Assembly (NCBI GenBank): GCA_030619865.1
Contig: JAUXAP010000005.1
Coordinates: 1 to 49,076, forward strand
Direction: 5' to 3'
Source: Dehalococcoidia bacterium
Lineage (GTDB): Bacteria > Chloroflexota > Dehalococcoidia > Dehalococcoidales > JAUXAP01
DNA length: 49,076 nucleotides
Position 1 is the stretch's first letter, and the number at the start of each line of letters is the position of its first letter. Positions 22,005-31,954 of this stretch are shown piece after piece. Both the position numbers and the translations under genes were made by a program. Below the pieces are notes generated by a model. That model searched no databases, was not told the DNA's origin, and saw nothing but the letters and a program-made list of their open reading frames with translations.

Positions 22005-23036
22005 ATGGGTAATCTAGCTATTGAATGGCTTGGTAACAAGGTGAAAATACTTGACCAGACTAAGCTTCCACAACAAGAGGTTTATCTGGAGCTTAGCGAC
22101 CACCAGAGTATAGCTTCAGCCATCACAGAATTGAAAATTAGAGGGGCTCCAGCCATTGGGATAGTTGGGGCTTATGCCATAGCCTTAGCTGCCCTAAAAA
22201 TTGAAGCTGGAAGCAAGGGGGGATTTCTGGAGAAGTTGAGAGGCGTCATTGAGACTATCGCTGCCACCAGACCTACGGCTAGAAACCTGTTTGCAGGTAT
22301 TGACCGAATGGAGGAAGTAGCTCAGGCCGATAATACTATTGAACAGACTAAGGCAGCACTGGTTGGTGAAGCAATAAAAATACACTCTGAAGAAGTTGAG
22401 GCAGACCAGAAGCTCAGTCAGATGGGCGCCGAGCTAATTGAGGACGGCTTTACCATCCTGACCCATTGTAACGCCGGGTCGTTGGCTACTGCTGGCTACG
22501 GCACTGCCCTGGGTGTAATCAAGCGGGCAGAAGAGCAGGGCAAGAAGATAAAGGTCCTAGCTACTGAGACCCGCCCCCTGCTTCAAGGGGCACGTCTCAC
22601 CACCTGGGAGCTAAAAAAGGCTAATATCCCGGTTACCCTCATCACCGACTCTATGGCTGGCTACTTTATGAGTCGTGGTGAGGTCAGCTGCGTCATTGTT
22701 GGTGCCGACCGCATTGCCGCTAATGGTGACACTGCCAACAAGATTGGCACCTATAGTCTGGCGGTGCTGGCTAAGGAAAACGGTATCCCATTCTATGTGG
22801 CTGCCCCCACTACAACCATTGACCTGTCTCTGGCTTCAGGAGACGAAATCCCCATCGAGCAGCGAAGCCCTGATGAGGTAACTCATATTCAGAGAGTAGG
22901 TATTGCTCCCGAGGGTGTAGATGCTGCCAACCCCGCCTTTGATGTTACCCCCCACCGTTATATAACCGCCATCATCACCGAAAGAGGTATAATAAAAGAG
23001 CCGTATGGGGGAGAGTTGAAGGAGATGGTGTTATGA
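22005..23036 (+). CDS. mtnA: Methylthioribose-1-phosphate isomerase
   Basis: LKIRGAPAIGIVGAYAIALA, ILTHCNAGSLATAGYGTALGVI, LATETRPLLQGARLTTWEL, VIVGADRIAANGDTANKIGTY. Confidence 0.93.
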   Translation: MGNLAIEWLGNKVKILDQTKLPQQEVYLELSDHQSIASAITELKIRGAPAIGIVGAYAIALAALKIEAGSKGGFLEKLRGVIETIAATRPTARNLFAGIDRMEEVAQADNTIEQTKAALVGEAIKIHSEEVEADQKLSQMGAELIEDGFTILTHCNAGSLATAGYGTALGVIKRAEEQGKKIKVLATETRPLLQGARLTTWELKKANIPVTLITDSMAGYFMSRGEVSCVIVGADRIAANGDTANKIGTYSLAVLAKENGIPFYVAAPTTTIDLSLASGDEIPIEQRSPDEVTHIQRVGIAPEGVDAANPAFDVTPHRYITAIITERGIIKEPYGGELKEMVL

Positions 23037-23809
23037 GCAAGTTTATAGATAAATTGAAGCAGGTTTCAGAGGCTGCGTCTCAGCCTATGGGGTTCAGGGC
23101 AACCCAACCGGCATTAAAGAAGCCCAAAATGATGCTTGTTGCCAGTTTAGCTCAGGCTAATATTGACAACCTGGCTGAATACGTAACCGGAGCTGATGCC
23201 GGGCTGTTGCAAATTGCCAAATTAAGCCTAGGTGCCAAAACCCTCCAGGAAATATCTCAAGCGGTGCCTGATATTCCCTGGGGTGGGTGGCTGAAAGAAA
23301 GTGGGCAGGGAGAAATAAAGCAAATGGCAGAGGCTGGCTGTGATTTTGTCGTTTTTCCAGTAGCCAATACCTCCCTGGCACTATTCCAAAGTGATGAAAT
23401 GGGCAAGATTTTGGAGGTAGAGTCATCACTTAGCGAAGGTCTGTTGAGGGCGGTTAATAAGTTGTCGGTAGATGCTGTGCTTATTGCCGGCGAACAGAAA
23501 GAGGGCTATTCCCTTACTTGGCATCACCTCATGCTCTTCCAGCGCTTTGCCGATTTGCTGACCAAGCCCTTGTTAGTCTTTATACCATCAACTGTGACTG
23601 CTAATGAGCTTCAGGCTCTATTGGAAACAGGGGTAAGCGGTGTGGTGGTAGAAGTAGGAGTCGGGCAACCTGCAGGTAGATTAAAGGAGTTGCGCCAGAT
23701 AATTGATAAACTACGTCCCCCATCACCACGTAAACGGGAAAAGGCAGAGGCGCTGCTACCTCAAATTGACAGAGAGACGAGTATAGAAACTGAAGAGGAA
23801 GAAGAGTAA
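23033..23809 (+). CDS. Uncharacterised 258-aa protein, TIM-barrel-like pattern with acidic C-terminal tail
   Basis: ATGA overlap with mtnA; alternating beta-like blocks (KMMLVASL, AGLLQIAKLS, GCDFVVFPV, DAVLIAG, KPLLVFIPS, GVSGVVVEVG); ends ETSIETEEEEE. Confidence 0.7.
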   Translation: MSKFIDKLKQVSEAASQPMGFRATQPALKKPKMMLVASLAQANIDNLAEYVTGADAGLLQIAKLSLGAKTLQEISQAVPDIPWGGWLKESGQGEIKQMAEAGCDFVVFPVANTSLALFQSDEMGKILEVESSLSEGLLRAVNKLSVDAVLIAGEQKEGYSLTWHHLMLFQRFADLLTKPLLVFIPSTVTANELQALLETGVSGVVVEVGVGQPAGRLKELRQIIDKLRPPSPRKREKAEALLPQIDRETSIETEEEEE

Positions 23810-23830
23810 CCAACCGGGAAGGTTGTTTGG

Positions 23831-24970
23831 CTATGATTGTGAGAGTTGCCAGGATTTGCCTTCGGTGGTGATAGCTGGAGCAACTACCATTTCAGCCTTG
23901 TGCATTTCTTGGATATTACGCACCCCACAGATGCCCATTGCGGCGCGAAGAGCCCCGACAAGGTTCTGACTACCATCGGTGACTGAAGTAGGACCGAAGA
24001 GGATTTGCTCTAAAGTGCCAGTGGTGCCAACCTTAACTCGGGTTCCTCGGGGGAGTGCTGGATGTGGATGAGCCATACCCCAGTTAAGACCAACACCTGG
24101 CGCCTCTTTGGCTTTAGCCAGGATTGAGCCTAGCATTACAGCGTCAGCCCCTGAAGCAAAGGCTTTACATAAGTCTCCACCCTTGCCAATACCACCGTCA
24201 GTAATTATCGGCACATAGCGCCCGGATTCTTGTTGATACGCATCTCTAGCCGCTGCACAGTCTATTGTGGCCGTTATCTGGGGAACACCAACGCCGAGGA
24301 CTTCTCTAGTGGTGCAAGCAGCACCCGGTCCCACACCTACCAGAACTCCGGAGATTCCGGTTCTCATAAGCTCTAAACAGGCATTATAGCTTACACAGTT
24401 ACCAACAATAATAGGCATGGATATAGATTCGCGAAGCTCGGAGAAGATAAGCCCCCGATAACTTTTAGATATATGGCGAGCACTGGTAACTGTAGATTGG
24501 ACTACGATAATATCAGCCTGAGCCTCAGCAGCTATTGGAGCAAACCGTTTGGTATTAGCTGGTACCACTGAAATGGCACATACTGCCCCTGCTTTTTTAA
24601 TCGATTGTATTCGTTCGCCAATGAGGTTTTCCTTAATCGGTTGGGAATAGACTTTTTGCAGTAAAGGGGTAACTTCGGCATCAGATGCTTGGGCAATCTC
24701 CGACAATATCTCCTGTGGGTTATCATACCGAGTTTGTATCCCATCCAAATTGAGAACGGCAAGACCACCCAGCTTGCTCATCAGGGCAGCCAGATTAACA
24801 TCAGTTACAGCATCCATTGCTGCTGCCAAGATAGGGATAGAAAAAGTAAAATTCTCTACCTTAAAATCAATATTGGTCTGGTCTGGATTGATGGTTACAT
24901 CTCCGGGCACTATAGCCACTTCATCAAATCCGTAAGACCGCCGAAGTTGCTTAAATTGAGGAGTAGCCAT
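23831..24970 (-). CDS. IMP dehydrogenase-family protein without CBS domains (GuaB3-like)
   Basis: FDEVAIVPGDVTINP, PILAAAMDAVTDVNLA, GVLVGVGPGAACTTREVLGVGVPQITA, PIITDGGIGKGGDLCKAFASGADAVMLG. Confidence 0.88.
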   Translation of the reverse strand: MATPQFKQLRRSYGFDEVAIVPGDVTINPDQTNIDFKVENFTFSIPILAAAMDAVTDVNLAALMSKLGGLAVLNLDGIQTRYDNPQEILSEIAQASDAEVTPLLQKVYSQPIKENLIGERIQSIKKAGAVCAISVVPANTKRFAPIAAEAQADIIVVQSTVTSARHISKSYRGLIFSELRESISMPIIVGNCVSYNACLELMRTGISGVLVGVGPGAACTTREVLGVGVPQITATIDCAAARDAYQQESGRYVPIITDGGIGKGGDLCKAFASGADAVMLGSILAKAKEAPGVGLNWGMAHPHPALPRGTRVKVGTTGTLEQILFGPTSVTDGSQNLVGALRAAMGICGVRNIQEMHKAEMVVAPAITTEGKSWQLSQS

Positions 24971-25038
24971 TTTGCTATCCCTCCTTAAGCGAAAACTATA
25001 TCAGAGGCGGCAGTTTAAAGTCAAGAAATTCTGGTATA

Positions 25039-25067
25039 TAGACGGGTGATGCAGCGTGGGTTATAAT
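25039..25067 (+). promoter_or_regulatory. Candidate promoter upstream of rsmI
   Basis: TAGACG, 17-nt spacer, TATAAT (25062-25067), ahead of ATG 25094. Confidence 0.4.
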
Positions 25068-25093
25068 AGCTAAGTTGAGGAAGATAAAAGGCA

Positions 25094-25909
25094 ATGTCGG
25101 CTCTTTATGTTGTGGCTACTCCTATTGGTAATTTGGAGGATATTTCCTTGCGTGCCCTTCGCACGTTGCGTGAGGTAAAACTTATTGCTGCTGAAGATAC
25201 TCGTAAGACGAAGCGACTGCTTACGACTCATGATATTAGGACGCCGGTGACGAGTTACCATGAGCACAATAAGTGGACTAAATTGGACTACATTTTAAAT
25301 TGTCTTGAAGGTGGAGATGTGGCTCTCGTTTCTAATGCTGGAACGCCAGGCATATCTGACCCCGGCTATGAACTAATCGTGGCGGCTAGCCAGCGGGGTA
25401 TCCCGATTGTTCCTATCCCTGGGCCGTCTGTTGTTATTACGGCACTTGTTATTTCTGGGCTGCCTACGGATAAATTTGTCTATCTTGGCTTTTTACCTCA
25501 TAAGACTAATGAGAGGCGGCGTCTCCTAGAATCCGTAGCTGACGAACAGGGTACTATTGTAGTCTTAGAATCTCCTCACCGCCTACTCGCTGCCCTGAAC
25601 GATATACTACTTGTTCTTGGGGATAGAAAAGTAGCCGTTTGCCGTGAACTTACTAAGATTCATGAGGAGATTTACCGAGGGACTATAAGCCAGGCCATAG
25701 AGCGCTTCACCGAGCCAAGGGGAGAGTTTACCCTGGTTATTGAGGGCACGGGAGAGAAGGATAAGCCACAGTTGACAGAAGATATTGAGAGGCAGTTACA
25801 TGAGTTGCGCTTATCAGGGGTGAAGGCTAAAGAAGCAACTGCCAGAATGGCAAAGGAAACAGGTTTGTCAAAGAAGGAGCTGTATCGCGCTTGGCTCAGA
25901 TTATCTTAA
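25094..25909 (+). CDS. rsmI: 16S rRNA 2'-O-methyltransferase RsmI
   Basis: LYVVATPIGNLEDISLRALRTLREVKLIAAEDTRKTKRLL, VSNAGTPGISDPGYELI, IPGPSVVITALVISGLPTDKFVYLGFLP. Confidence 0.96.
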   Translation: MSALYVVATPIGNLEDISLRALRTLREVKLIAAEDTRKTKRLLTTHDIRTPVTSYHEHNKWTKLDYILNCLEGGDVALVSNAGTPGISDPGYELIVAASQRGIPIVPIPGPSVVITALVISGLPTDKFVYLGFLPHKTNERRRLLESVADEQGTIVVLESPHRLLAALNDILLVLGDRKVAVCRELTKIHEEIYRGTISQAIERFTEPRGEFTLVIEGTGEKDKPQLTEDIERQLHELRLSGVKAKEATARMAKETGLSKKELYRAWLRLS

Positions 25910-25941
25910 GGTCTTGCTGAAGCTTGAGAGGAGATAAAAAA

Positions 25942-26175
25942 ATGTGGCGAGGATCTGTATCTTTAGGAAATGTCCAGTGTAATGAATGTCATCGCACAAT
26001 ACCATATCTTGAGCGCTACTTAGCCATTGACGAAAAGGATAGCGAGAAGGGCAAAAAGGGTGGGACGTTGTACTATTGTGTCGATTGCTGCCTGAAGAAG
26101 GGCTATGCTCGCTATAGAGACGAAAAGGACGAACAGATACTTACCTTCTTCCCTGAGCCTACGGTTGGGCCGTGA
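25942..26175 (+). CDS. Small zinc-ribbon-like protein
   Basis: MWRGSVSLGNVQCNECHRTIPYLERYL...LYYCVDCCLKKGYARYRDEKDEQ; CxxC pairs; GAGAGGAG Shine-Dalgarno before ATG 25942. Confidence 0.75.
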   Translation: MWRGSVSLGNVQCNECHRTIPYLERYLAIDEKDSEKGKKGGTLYYCVDCCLKKGYARYRDEKDEQILTFFPEPTVGP

Positions 26176-26209
26176 TGAGATATTAGCGGGCTTTGGCAGG
26201 AAATAAATT

Positions 26210-27874
26210 ATGAGCGAGAGAATTTTTATTGGGGTGGCTTGGCCTTATGCTGATGGGCCATTGCATTTGGGGCAAATTGCTGGAGCATATCTACCACCTG
26301 ACATATTTGCCCGCTACCACCGTACCAAGGGGAATGAGGTATTGATGGTATCGGGTTCAGACCAGCACGGCACACCAATAACCATCAAGGCTGAGCAGGA
26401 GGGAAAAAAGCCTAGTGAGATCGCAAACGATTATCATCAGCAGTTTCTTGACTCATGGCAGAAATTAGGTATTTCCTTTGATTTATTTACCACAACCGGT
26501 ACTGCCAATCATGCTGAGGTAACACAAGATATCTTCCTCACCCTCCTTGATAGAGGCCATATTTACAGGGCTACCGTATCTCTACCCTTCTGTCCTCAAT
26601 GCCAGCGCTTTTTGCCTGACCGTTATATTGAGGGCACCTGCCCACACTGTGGATTTTCCGGAACTCGGGGCGACCAGTGTGATGCCTGTGGCAAGCCACT
26701 AAACACCGCCGAACTGATTGACCCTCATTGTCGTTTGTGCGGTACCACCCCCCAGTTTAAGGACTCGGAACACTTCTTCTTAAAACTGAGTGCCTTTAGA
26801 GATAGGCTTTTAGCTTGGGTGAGGCAGCAGACCCATTGGAGGCGGAATGTCCTTAACTTCACAGTGCGCTATTTAGAGGAGGGACTAAAGGACAGGGCTA
26901 TCACCCGTGATATAGACTGGGGAGTCCCGGTGCCGGTTAGTGGCTTTGGGGCTAAGCGTATCTATGTCTGGTTTGAGGCTGTTATCGGCTACTTATCGGC
27001 GGCTAAGGAGTGGGCTAAGTCTAGTGGCGATGAGGAAAAGTGGCGTTCCTTCTGGCAGGGAGAGGTAAAGAGCTATTATTTCATTGGCAAGGATAATATT
27101 CCCTTTCATACTATTATCTGGCCGGCGATGCTGATGGGCTACGATGACCTTAACCTGCCTTATGATGTTCCGGCTAACGAGTTCTTAACTATTGAGGGAA
27201 GGAAACTTTCTACAAGTCGCAACTGGGCAGTCTGGCTACCTGATTACCTGTCACGCTATGACCCTGACCCACTACGTTACCTGCTATCCGTAAATATGCC
27301 GGAGACAAGCGATACCGATTTTTCTTGGCGGGAGTTCATTCGCCGTAATAATGATGAGCTGGTGGCTACCTATGGCAACCTGGTTCACCGGGTGCTTACC
27401 TTTGTCTATCGTAGTTTCGATGGCTGTGTGCCTCACTACGATCAAATTGATGCTAGGGGTAAGGCATTGGAAAGCACTGCTTATGCGCTCCTTAATGACG
27501 TAGGTAAGCTTCTCTCTGATTGCCATTTTAAGCAAGCAATAATGGAGGCTATGTCTTTAGCCCACGAGACAAACCGTTACCTCGACGAGAAGTCACCATG
27601 GAAGGTAATCAAAGATGACCCACAGGCTGCAGCCAACTATCTGTACGTGGCTCTTGAGGTAATTTCCTGCCTTAAAACGATGCTTTATCCCTTCCTGCCC
27701 TTCAGTTCCCAAAAGCTACACGAGTACCTCGGCTTTAAAGGAAATGTGGAAGATGACGGCTGGCAGCTACATTTGCCATCACCAGGGCAAGAATTACTTC
27801 CCCCCGAACCCCTGTTTTCTAAGTTGGATGAGGGGTTGGTAGAAGAAGAGACTAACCGATTAGGGCATGGCTAA
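26210..27874 (+). CDS. metG: Methionyl-tRNA synthetase, without C-terminal tRNA-binding domain
   Basis: VAWPYADGPLHLGQIAGAYLPPDIFARYHR, CPQC...CPHC...CDAC...CRLC zinc knuckles, YFIGKDNIPFHTIIWPAML, GRKLSTSRNWAVW. Confidence 0.95.
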   Translation: MSERIFIGVAWPYADGPLHLGQIAGAYLPPDIFARYHRTKGNEVLMVSGSDQHGTPITIKAEQEGKKPSEIANDYHQQFLDSWQKLGISFDLFTTTGTANHAEVTQDIFLTLLDRGHIYRATVSLPFCPQCQRFLPDRYIEGTCPHCGFSGTRGDQCDACGKPLNTAELIDPHCRLCGTTPQFKDSEHFFLKLSAFRDRLLAWVRQQTHWRRNVLNFTVRYLEEGLKDRAITRDIDWGVPVPVSGFGAKRIYVWFEAVIGYLSAAKEWAKSSGDEEKWRSFWQGEVKSYYFIGKDNIPFHTIIWPAMLMGYDDLNLPYDVPANEFLTIEGRKLSTSRNWAVWLPDYLSRYDPDPLRYLLSVNMPETSDTDFSWREFIRRNNDELVATYGNLVHRVLTFVYRSFDGCVPHYDQIDARGKALESTAYALLNDVGKLLSDCHFKQAIMEAMSLAHETNRYLDEKSPWKVIKDDPQAAANYLYVALEVISCLKTMLYPFLPFSSQKLHEYLGFKGNVEDDGWQLHLPSPGQELLPPEPLFSKLDEGLVEEETNRLGHG

Positions 27875-27892
27875 TTACTAGCAGAGCCGCCT

Positions 27893-29860
27893 CTAATCAG
27901 GTGTGGCTGGGGCTTGTTTCGGGAGTAGTTGAGGCATAGTTTGGGCTTTTTTAGCCCTACGCTTGGTTTTGGCTTTGTTCGCAGCCTTTACTGTTTCAGG
28001 AGCAGGTGTGACCGTGGCTTCTGGAGCAGGTTTGGGGGCGGTCTCATTAAATAGTGCCTCTAGTGCTTCGCCCTCTAAGGTCTCTTGAGCAATCAGCTTC
28101 TCTGCGATTTGGATTAATTTCGGCTTATTTTCGGTTAGAATCCTCTTGGCTACTTGATGAGCATTTCGGATAATCTTGTTGACTTCTTCATCAATTGCAT
28201 CGGCTATCTTGTCGCCATAGTCTTTTTGTTCAGAAATTTCACGGCCGAGGAAGACCATCTCTTGTTTATCACCAAAGGTTCTTGGGCCCAGCCTATCACT
28301 CATTCCAAAATCAGTTACCATCTTGCGAGCAAGTCCGGTCGCCCGCTTAATGTCATCTTGAGCCCCGGTCGTTATTTCACTTAAGATTAATTCTTCGGCG
28401 GCACGACCGCTAAGCAGGACTGCTAGCTCATCATTGAATTTAGGGCGAGACCACATGTACCTGTCTTCGCGTAGTGGTGTGGTATAACCAAGCCCCCTGC
28501 CCCGAGGTATTATAGTGACTTTGCGTGGCGGGTCAGCATTAGGCAAAATTTTAGCAACAAGGACATGTCCTGCCTCATGATAGGCGGTAATTTCCTTTTC
28601 CTTGGGGCTTATCTTCAGGCTTCTCCTTTCCGGGCCAGCGATCACCCGGTCTATGGATTCTTCAAGCTCCGGCATCTCAATAGCTTTGTGATTGCGTCTG
28701 GCAGCTAGAATAGCTGCCTCATTGACCAGGTTGGCCAGGTCAGCCCCGCTGAAACCAGCTGTCTGTTTAGCCAGTATCTCTAGATTAACTGATTCATCAA
28801 GTGGCTTGCCGTTGGAATGAACTTTGAGGATTGCAGTCCGACCGGTAACATCAGGTAGGTCAAGGACTACTCGTCGGTCAAAACGGCCGGGGCGAAGTAG
28901 AGCCGGGTCAAGTATATCAGGTCGGTTAGTAGCCGCCAGAATAATCACACTGGTATTGGTATCAAAGCCATCCATCTCGGTTAGAATCTGATTAAGTGTT
29001 TGCTCTCTTTCATCATGGCTGCCGCCTAACCCGGCGCCTCGATGGCGACCCACGGCATCAATCTCATCGATAAAGATAATACACGGGGTATTGCGTTTAG
29101 CCTGGTCAAAGAGGTCGCGTACCCTGGAGGCACCGACACCAACAAACATCTCAACAAATTCACTGCCACTGATAGAGAAGAAGGGTACATCGGCTTCACC
29201 AGCTACTGCCCGCGCCAGTAATGTCTTGCCTGTGCCTGGTGGACCTACTAACAATACGCCCTTCGGGATGCGTGCTCCGAGGCTTTGGAACTTCTCACGT
29301 GACTTGAGGAAATCTACTACTTCAAGCAATTCTTGCTTGGCCTCGTCTACCCCAGCCACATCGCTAAAGGTTACTGTGGTTTTATTGGCTGGGAACAGTC
29401 GGGCTCGGCTGCGACCGAAACCCATAGCCTGGGCGTTAGCCCCTTGTGCCCTGCGGAACAGGTAGAACAACAAGCCGCCAATGAATATGATGGGGAGTAA
29501 GGTAAATAGTATGCTACCCCACTCAAATCCTGATGCTTTTACCTCAACTTTTACTGGGGGGCCAAGTTTGAGCCCTTCGATATCATATATATTGGCGTTG
29601 CTTTCCTTAATGGTCGTTATTGTGCCACTGGTGGTAATCTCTCGGCCATCAATAGTGGTAACGGTGACCTCTCCAACAGGAGTAATGAGTAGCTCATCAC
29701 CATCTACCACGATCTTCTCTATTTCATTATTTTGTGACATCACTATAGCTTCGCTTAAAGCGATTTCAGTCGGCTTTTGAAGCGTAGAGAAGAGAAAGGT
29801 AGCAAAAACTACTATAGCAATTAGAAGAAGTATAAATATTAAGCTTTTACGCCGAAACAT
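27893..29860 (-). CDS. ftsH: ATP-dependent zinc metalloprotease FtsH
   Basis: [68 protein letters not shown] 29860 follows GGAGG. Confidence 0.97.
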   Translation of the reverse strand: MFRRKSLIFILLLIAIVVFATFLFSTLQKPTEIALSEAIVMSQNNEIEKIVVDGDELLITPVGEVTVTTIDGREITTSGTITTIKESNANIYDIEGLKLGPPVKVEVKASGFEWGSILFTLLPIIFIGGLLFYLFRRAQGANAQAMGFGRSRARLFPANKTTVTFSDVAGVDEAKQELLEVVDFLKSREKFQSLGARIPKGVLLVGPPGTGKTLLARAVAGEADVPFFSISGSEFVEMFVGVGASRVRDLFDQAKRNTPCIIFIDEIDAVGRHRGAGLGGSHDEREQTLNQILTEMDGFDTNTSVIILAATNRPDILDPALLRPGRFDRRVVLDLPDVTGRTAILKVHSNGKPLDESVNLEILAKQTAGFSGADLANLVNEAAILAARRNHKAIEMPELEESIDRVIAGPERRSLKISPKEKEITAYHEAGHVLVAKILPNADPPRKVTIIPRGRGLGYTTPLREDRYMWSRPKFNDELAVLLSGRAAEELILSEITTGAQDDIKRATGLARKMVTDFGMSDRLGPRTFGDKQEMVFLGREISEQKDYGDKIADAIDEEVNKIIRNAHQVAKRILTENKPKLIQIAEKLIAQETLEGEALEALFNETAPKPAPEATVTPAPETVKAANKAKTKRRAKKAQTMPQLLPKQAPATPD

Positions 29861-29962
29861 CAGTTTCGTCCTCCACACCAGTAGTAATTAAATCCCAACT
29901 TAAGCTGCTTATATTATACCAGAAATGGTAGTGAATAGGAAAAATAGAAATTTAGGGATTGG

Positions 29963-30805
29963 TTATAAATCTACTTTGAGCAAGGTATTGTAGGTTGTTT
30001 GTAGAAGCAAGGCATCCTCTTCCAGGTTTGGACTTTCACAGATAACCAGACCCTTGATATTGTAGTCCCTTAATGCGGTGAGAAGTTCAACATACTGGAA
30101 ATCCGACTCTTTTAGATTCAGGTGTTTTGTTTCCCCCTTTTTACCATAGGCAATACCGGAAACATGGATGTGCATATTATTCAGAGCGACTCTGCCCAAC
30201 CGCTCTTTGATTCGTAGCAGAATAGAAACGAACTCCTGGTAAGAGTTGAATGTGTCAGTTCTGGCATGATAGTGAGCAAAGTCTATACACGGAGCTACCC
30301 CTTCTATCTCGGTGGATAGGTTAAGTATTTCTTCTAAAGTGCCAAACTGGGTGGGCTTGCCCATAAGTTCTGGTCTAATCCACACCTGATTTTTTTCTTT
30401 TCTCAGTTGGTTTAGCGTTTCCTCTAGGTATTTCTTTACCGTATTGTAGGCTTTATCGGGTGAGTCACCGAGGTAGAAAGCAGTGTGGAGAACAACGCTT
30501 TCAGCTCCACACAGAGCGGCAATACGGGCTGTCTGTAGTAGTCGCTCCTGGCTATTCCTTATCTTTTCCGGCTCATGGGCGTTAAAATTGATAAAGTAAG
30601 GGGCGTGAGCTGATAGCTTTACCTGTTCCCTGATAGCTGTGTCAGCAACTAGGCGAGCACCGTCTTCACCCATCCTTACCCCTTGGACAAATTCTATCTC
30701 CATGCAGCCCAACCCGAGCTCGGCAACGCGTTTAATTCCATCTACAGTGGTTTTGGTCTTAGAGCTGTGAGGGATGCCGCCAGACCCGAAAAGAAGCTCT
30801 GCCAT
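29963..30805 (-). CDS. AP endonuclease family 2/endonuclease IV-like TIM barrel protein
   Basis: FGSGGIPHSSK, LGCMEIEFV, LSAHAPYFINFN, VVLHTAFYLGDS, RPELMGKPTQFGTLEEIL, CIDFAHYHAR, NMHIHVSG, VICESP. Confidence 0.82.
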   Translation of the reverse strand: MAELLFGSGGIPHSSKTKTTVDGIKRVAELGLGCMEIEFVQGVRMGEDGARLVADTAIREQVKLSAHAPYFINFNAHEPEKIRNSQERLLQTARIAALCGAESVVLHTAFYLGDSPDKAYNTVKKYLEETLNQLRKEKNQVWIRPELMGKPTQFGTLEEILNLSTEIEGVAPCIDFAHYHARTDTFNSYQEFVSILLRIKERLGRVALNNMHIHVSGIAYGKKGETKHLNLKESDFQYVELLTALRDYNIKGLVICESPNLEEDALLLQTTYNTLLKVDL

Positions 30806-30930
30806 CTATTCCTACCCCTCTAATTTCCCCGATTAGTTTACATATAGTATAGCACAAAGCTAAGCAGGTAATAAGAACAAATTCGGAAAGCATCCTCTGT
30901 GCTCAGGACTTAGAATTACTCTGATTATGA

Positions 30931-30936
30931 TATAAT
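30931..30936 (+). promoter_or_regulatory. Candidate -10 box upstream of the HEAT-repeat gene
   Basis: Perfect TATAAT immediately before the ORF track TTG start at 30938; no clear -35. Confidence 0.35.
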
Positions 30937-30991
30937 ATTGCTAAATAGGCTGTTATACGCTACTGCTGTTGTAAATTTTAGGAGGGTGGAG

Positions 30992-31585
30992 ATAAGCGCT
31001 AAGGAAAATATTGAGCTGCTGATAAGTACCTTGAGGTTGCACCTTGATGTGGTTGGGTCTGATGTAGCTCGAGCGGGAGCAGCAAGGGCTCTTGGAGACA
31101 GGGGAAGTAAAAGAGGGGTAGGCCCCCTTATTGAGGCACTAGACGATGAATATAGGATTGTCCGAGGGGAGGCAGCAATAGCTCTCGGGAAGATAAGGGA
31201 TAAGAGAGGGGTAGAACCCCTTATCCGGTCTCTGAAGGATGTAGAGGAGCACGTTCGAGGGTTGGCAGCAATAGCTCTTGGGAAAATAGGGGATGCCGGG
31301 GCAGTAGAACCCCTTATTGAGACGCTAGAGGATGTAGATTGGCTTGTCCGAGGGAGGGCAGCATATGGTCTTGGGAAGATGGGGGATGCCAGGGCAGTAG
31401 AACCCCTCATTAAGGCGCTAGAGGATGTAAATGAGGTTGCTAGATGGAACGCGGCAGGTGCTCTTGGAGAGATAAAAGATGCAAGGGCGGTAGAGCCTCT
31501 TACTCAGGCTCTGGAGGATGTAGATGAAGAGGTTCGAGAGGCTGCAAAAGAGGCTTTAGAGAAGATAAAGGCAAAGGAAAGCTAA
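30992..31585 (+). CDS. HEAT-repeat protein (31-aa period); translation start uncertain
   Basis: Repeats such as [33 protein letters not shown] track start 30938 is a TTG without a Shine-Dalgarno; AGGAGG at 30980-30985 points to a start near 30992. Confidence 0.8.
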   Translation: MSAKENIELLISTLRLHLDVVGSDVARAGAARALGDRGSKRGVGPLIEALDDEYRIVRGEAAIALGKIRDKRGVEPLIRSLKDVEEHVRGLAAIALGKIGDAGAVEPLIETLEDVDWLVRGRAAYGLGKMGDARAVEPLIKALEDVNEVARWNAAGALGEIKDARAVEPLTQALEDVDEEVREAAKEALEKIKAKES

Positions 31586-31609
31586 AATATGGTGTACGGA
31601 GGCTAAATT

Positions 31610-31954
31610 CTGGAAGCGATAGAAGTGGCACGCAGGGTGGTTGAGGCGGCTAGTGATAAGCAGGCTATTGATATTGTGCTGCTAGATGCCCGGGGGGTAT
31701 GTAGCTTTGCTGATTATTTTGTGATATGCACCGGTGATAGCGAGAGGCAGATTAAGACTATTTATGAAGAGATTGAGCATATATTAAAAAAGGAAGGTGT
31801 GCTACCCCATCATCGTGAGGGTACGATAGATTCAGGATGGTTCCTTCTTGATTTTGGTGATGTTATCGTCCATATTTTTGCTCCCGCTGAGCGGGAATAT
31901 TACCAACTGGATGAGCTGTGGAGCCAGGCTGTCCCAGTGGTTAGGATTCAGTAA
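31610..31954 (+). CDS. rsfS: Ribosomal silencing factor RsfS
   Basis: EVARRVVEAASDKQAIDIVLLDARGVCSFADYFVICTGDSERQIKTIYEEIE...REGTIDSGWFLLDFGDVIVHIF. Likely CTG start at 31610, 7 nt after GGAGG; ORF track gives GTG 31625. Confidence 0.9.
   Translation: MEAIEVARRVVEAASDKQAIDIVLLDARGVCSFADYFVICTGDSERQIKTIYEEIEHILKKEGVLPHHREGTIDSGWFLLDFGDVIVHIFAPAEREYYQLDELWSQAVPVVRIQ

Noticed and set aside
23811-23825. CAACC-GGGAAGGTTG hairpin between convergent genes
   Set aside because: Short stem and weak T-run; may help termination but not supportable as a confident feature.
30925-31410. 161-aa minus-strand ORF with repeats ([14 protein letters not shown])
   Set aside because: Antisense reading of the HEAT repeats; periodicity is inherited from the plus-strand gene.
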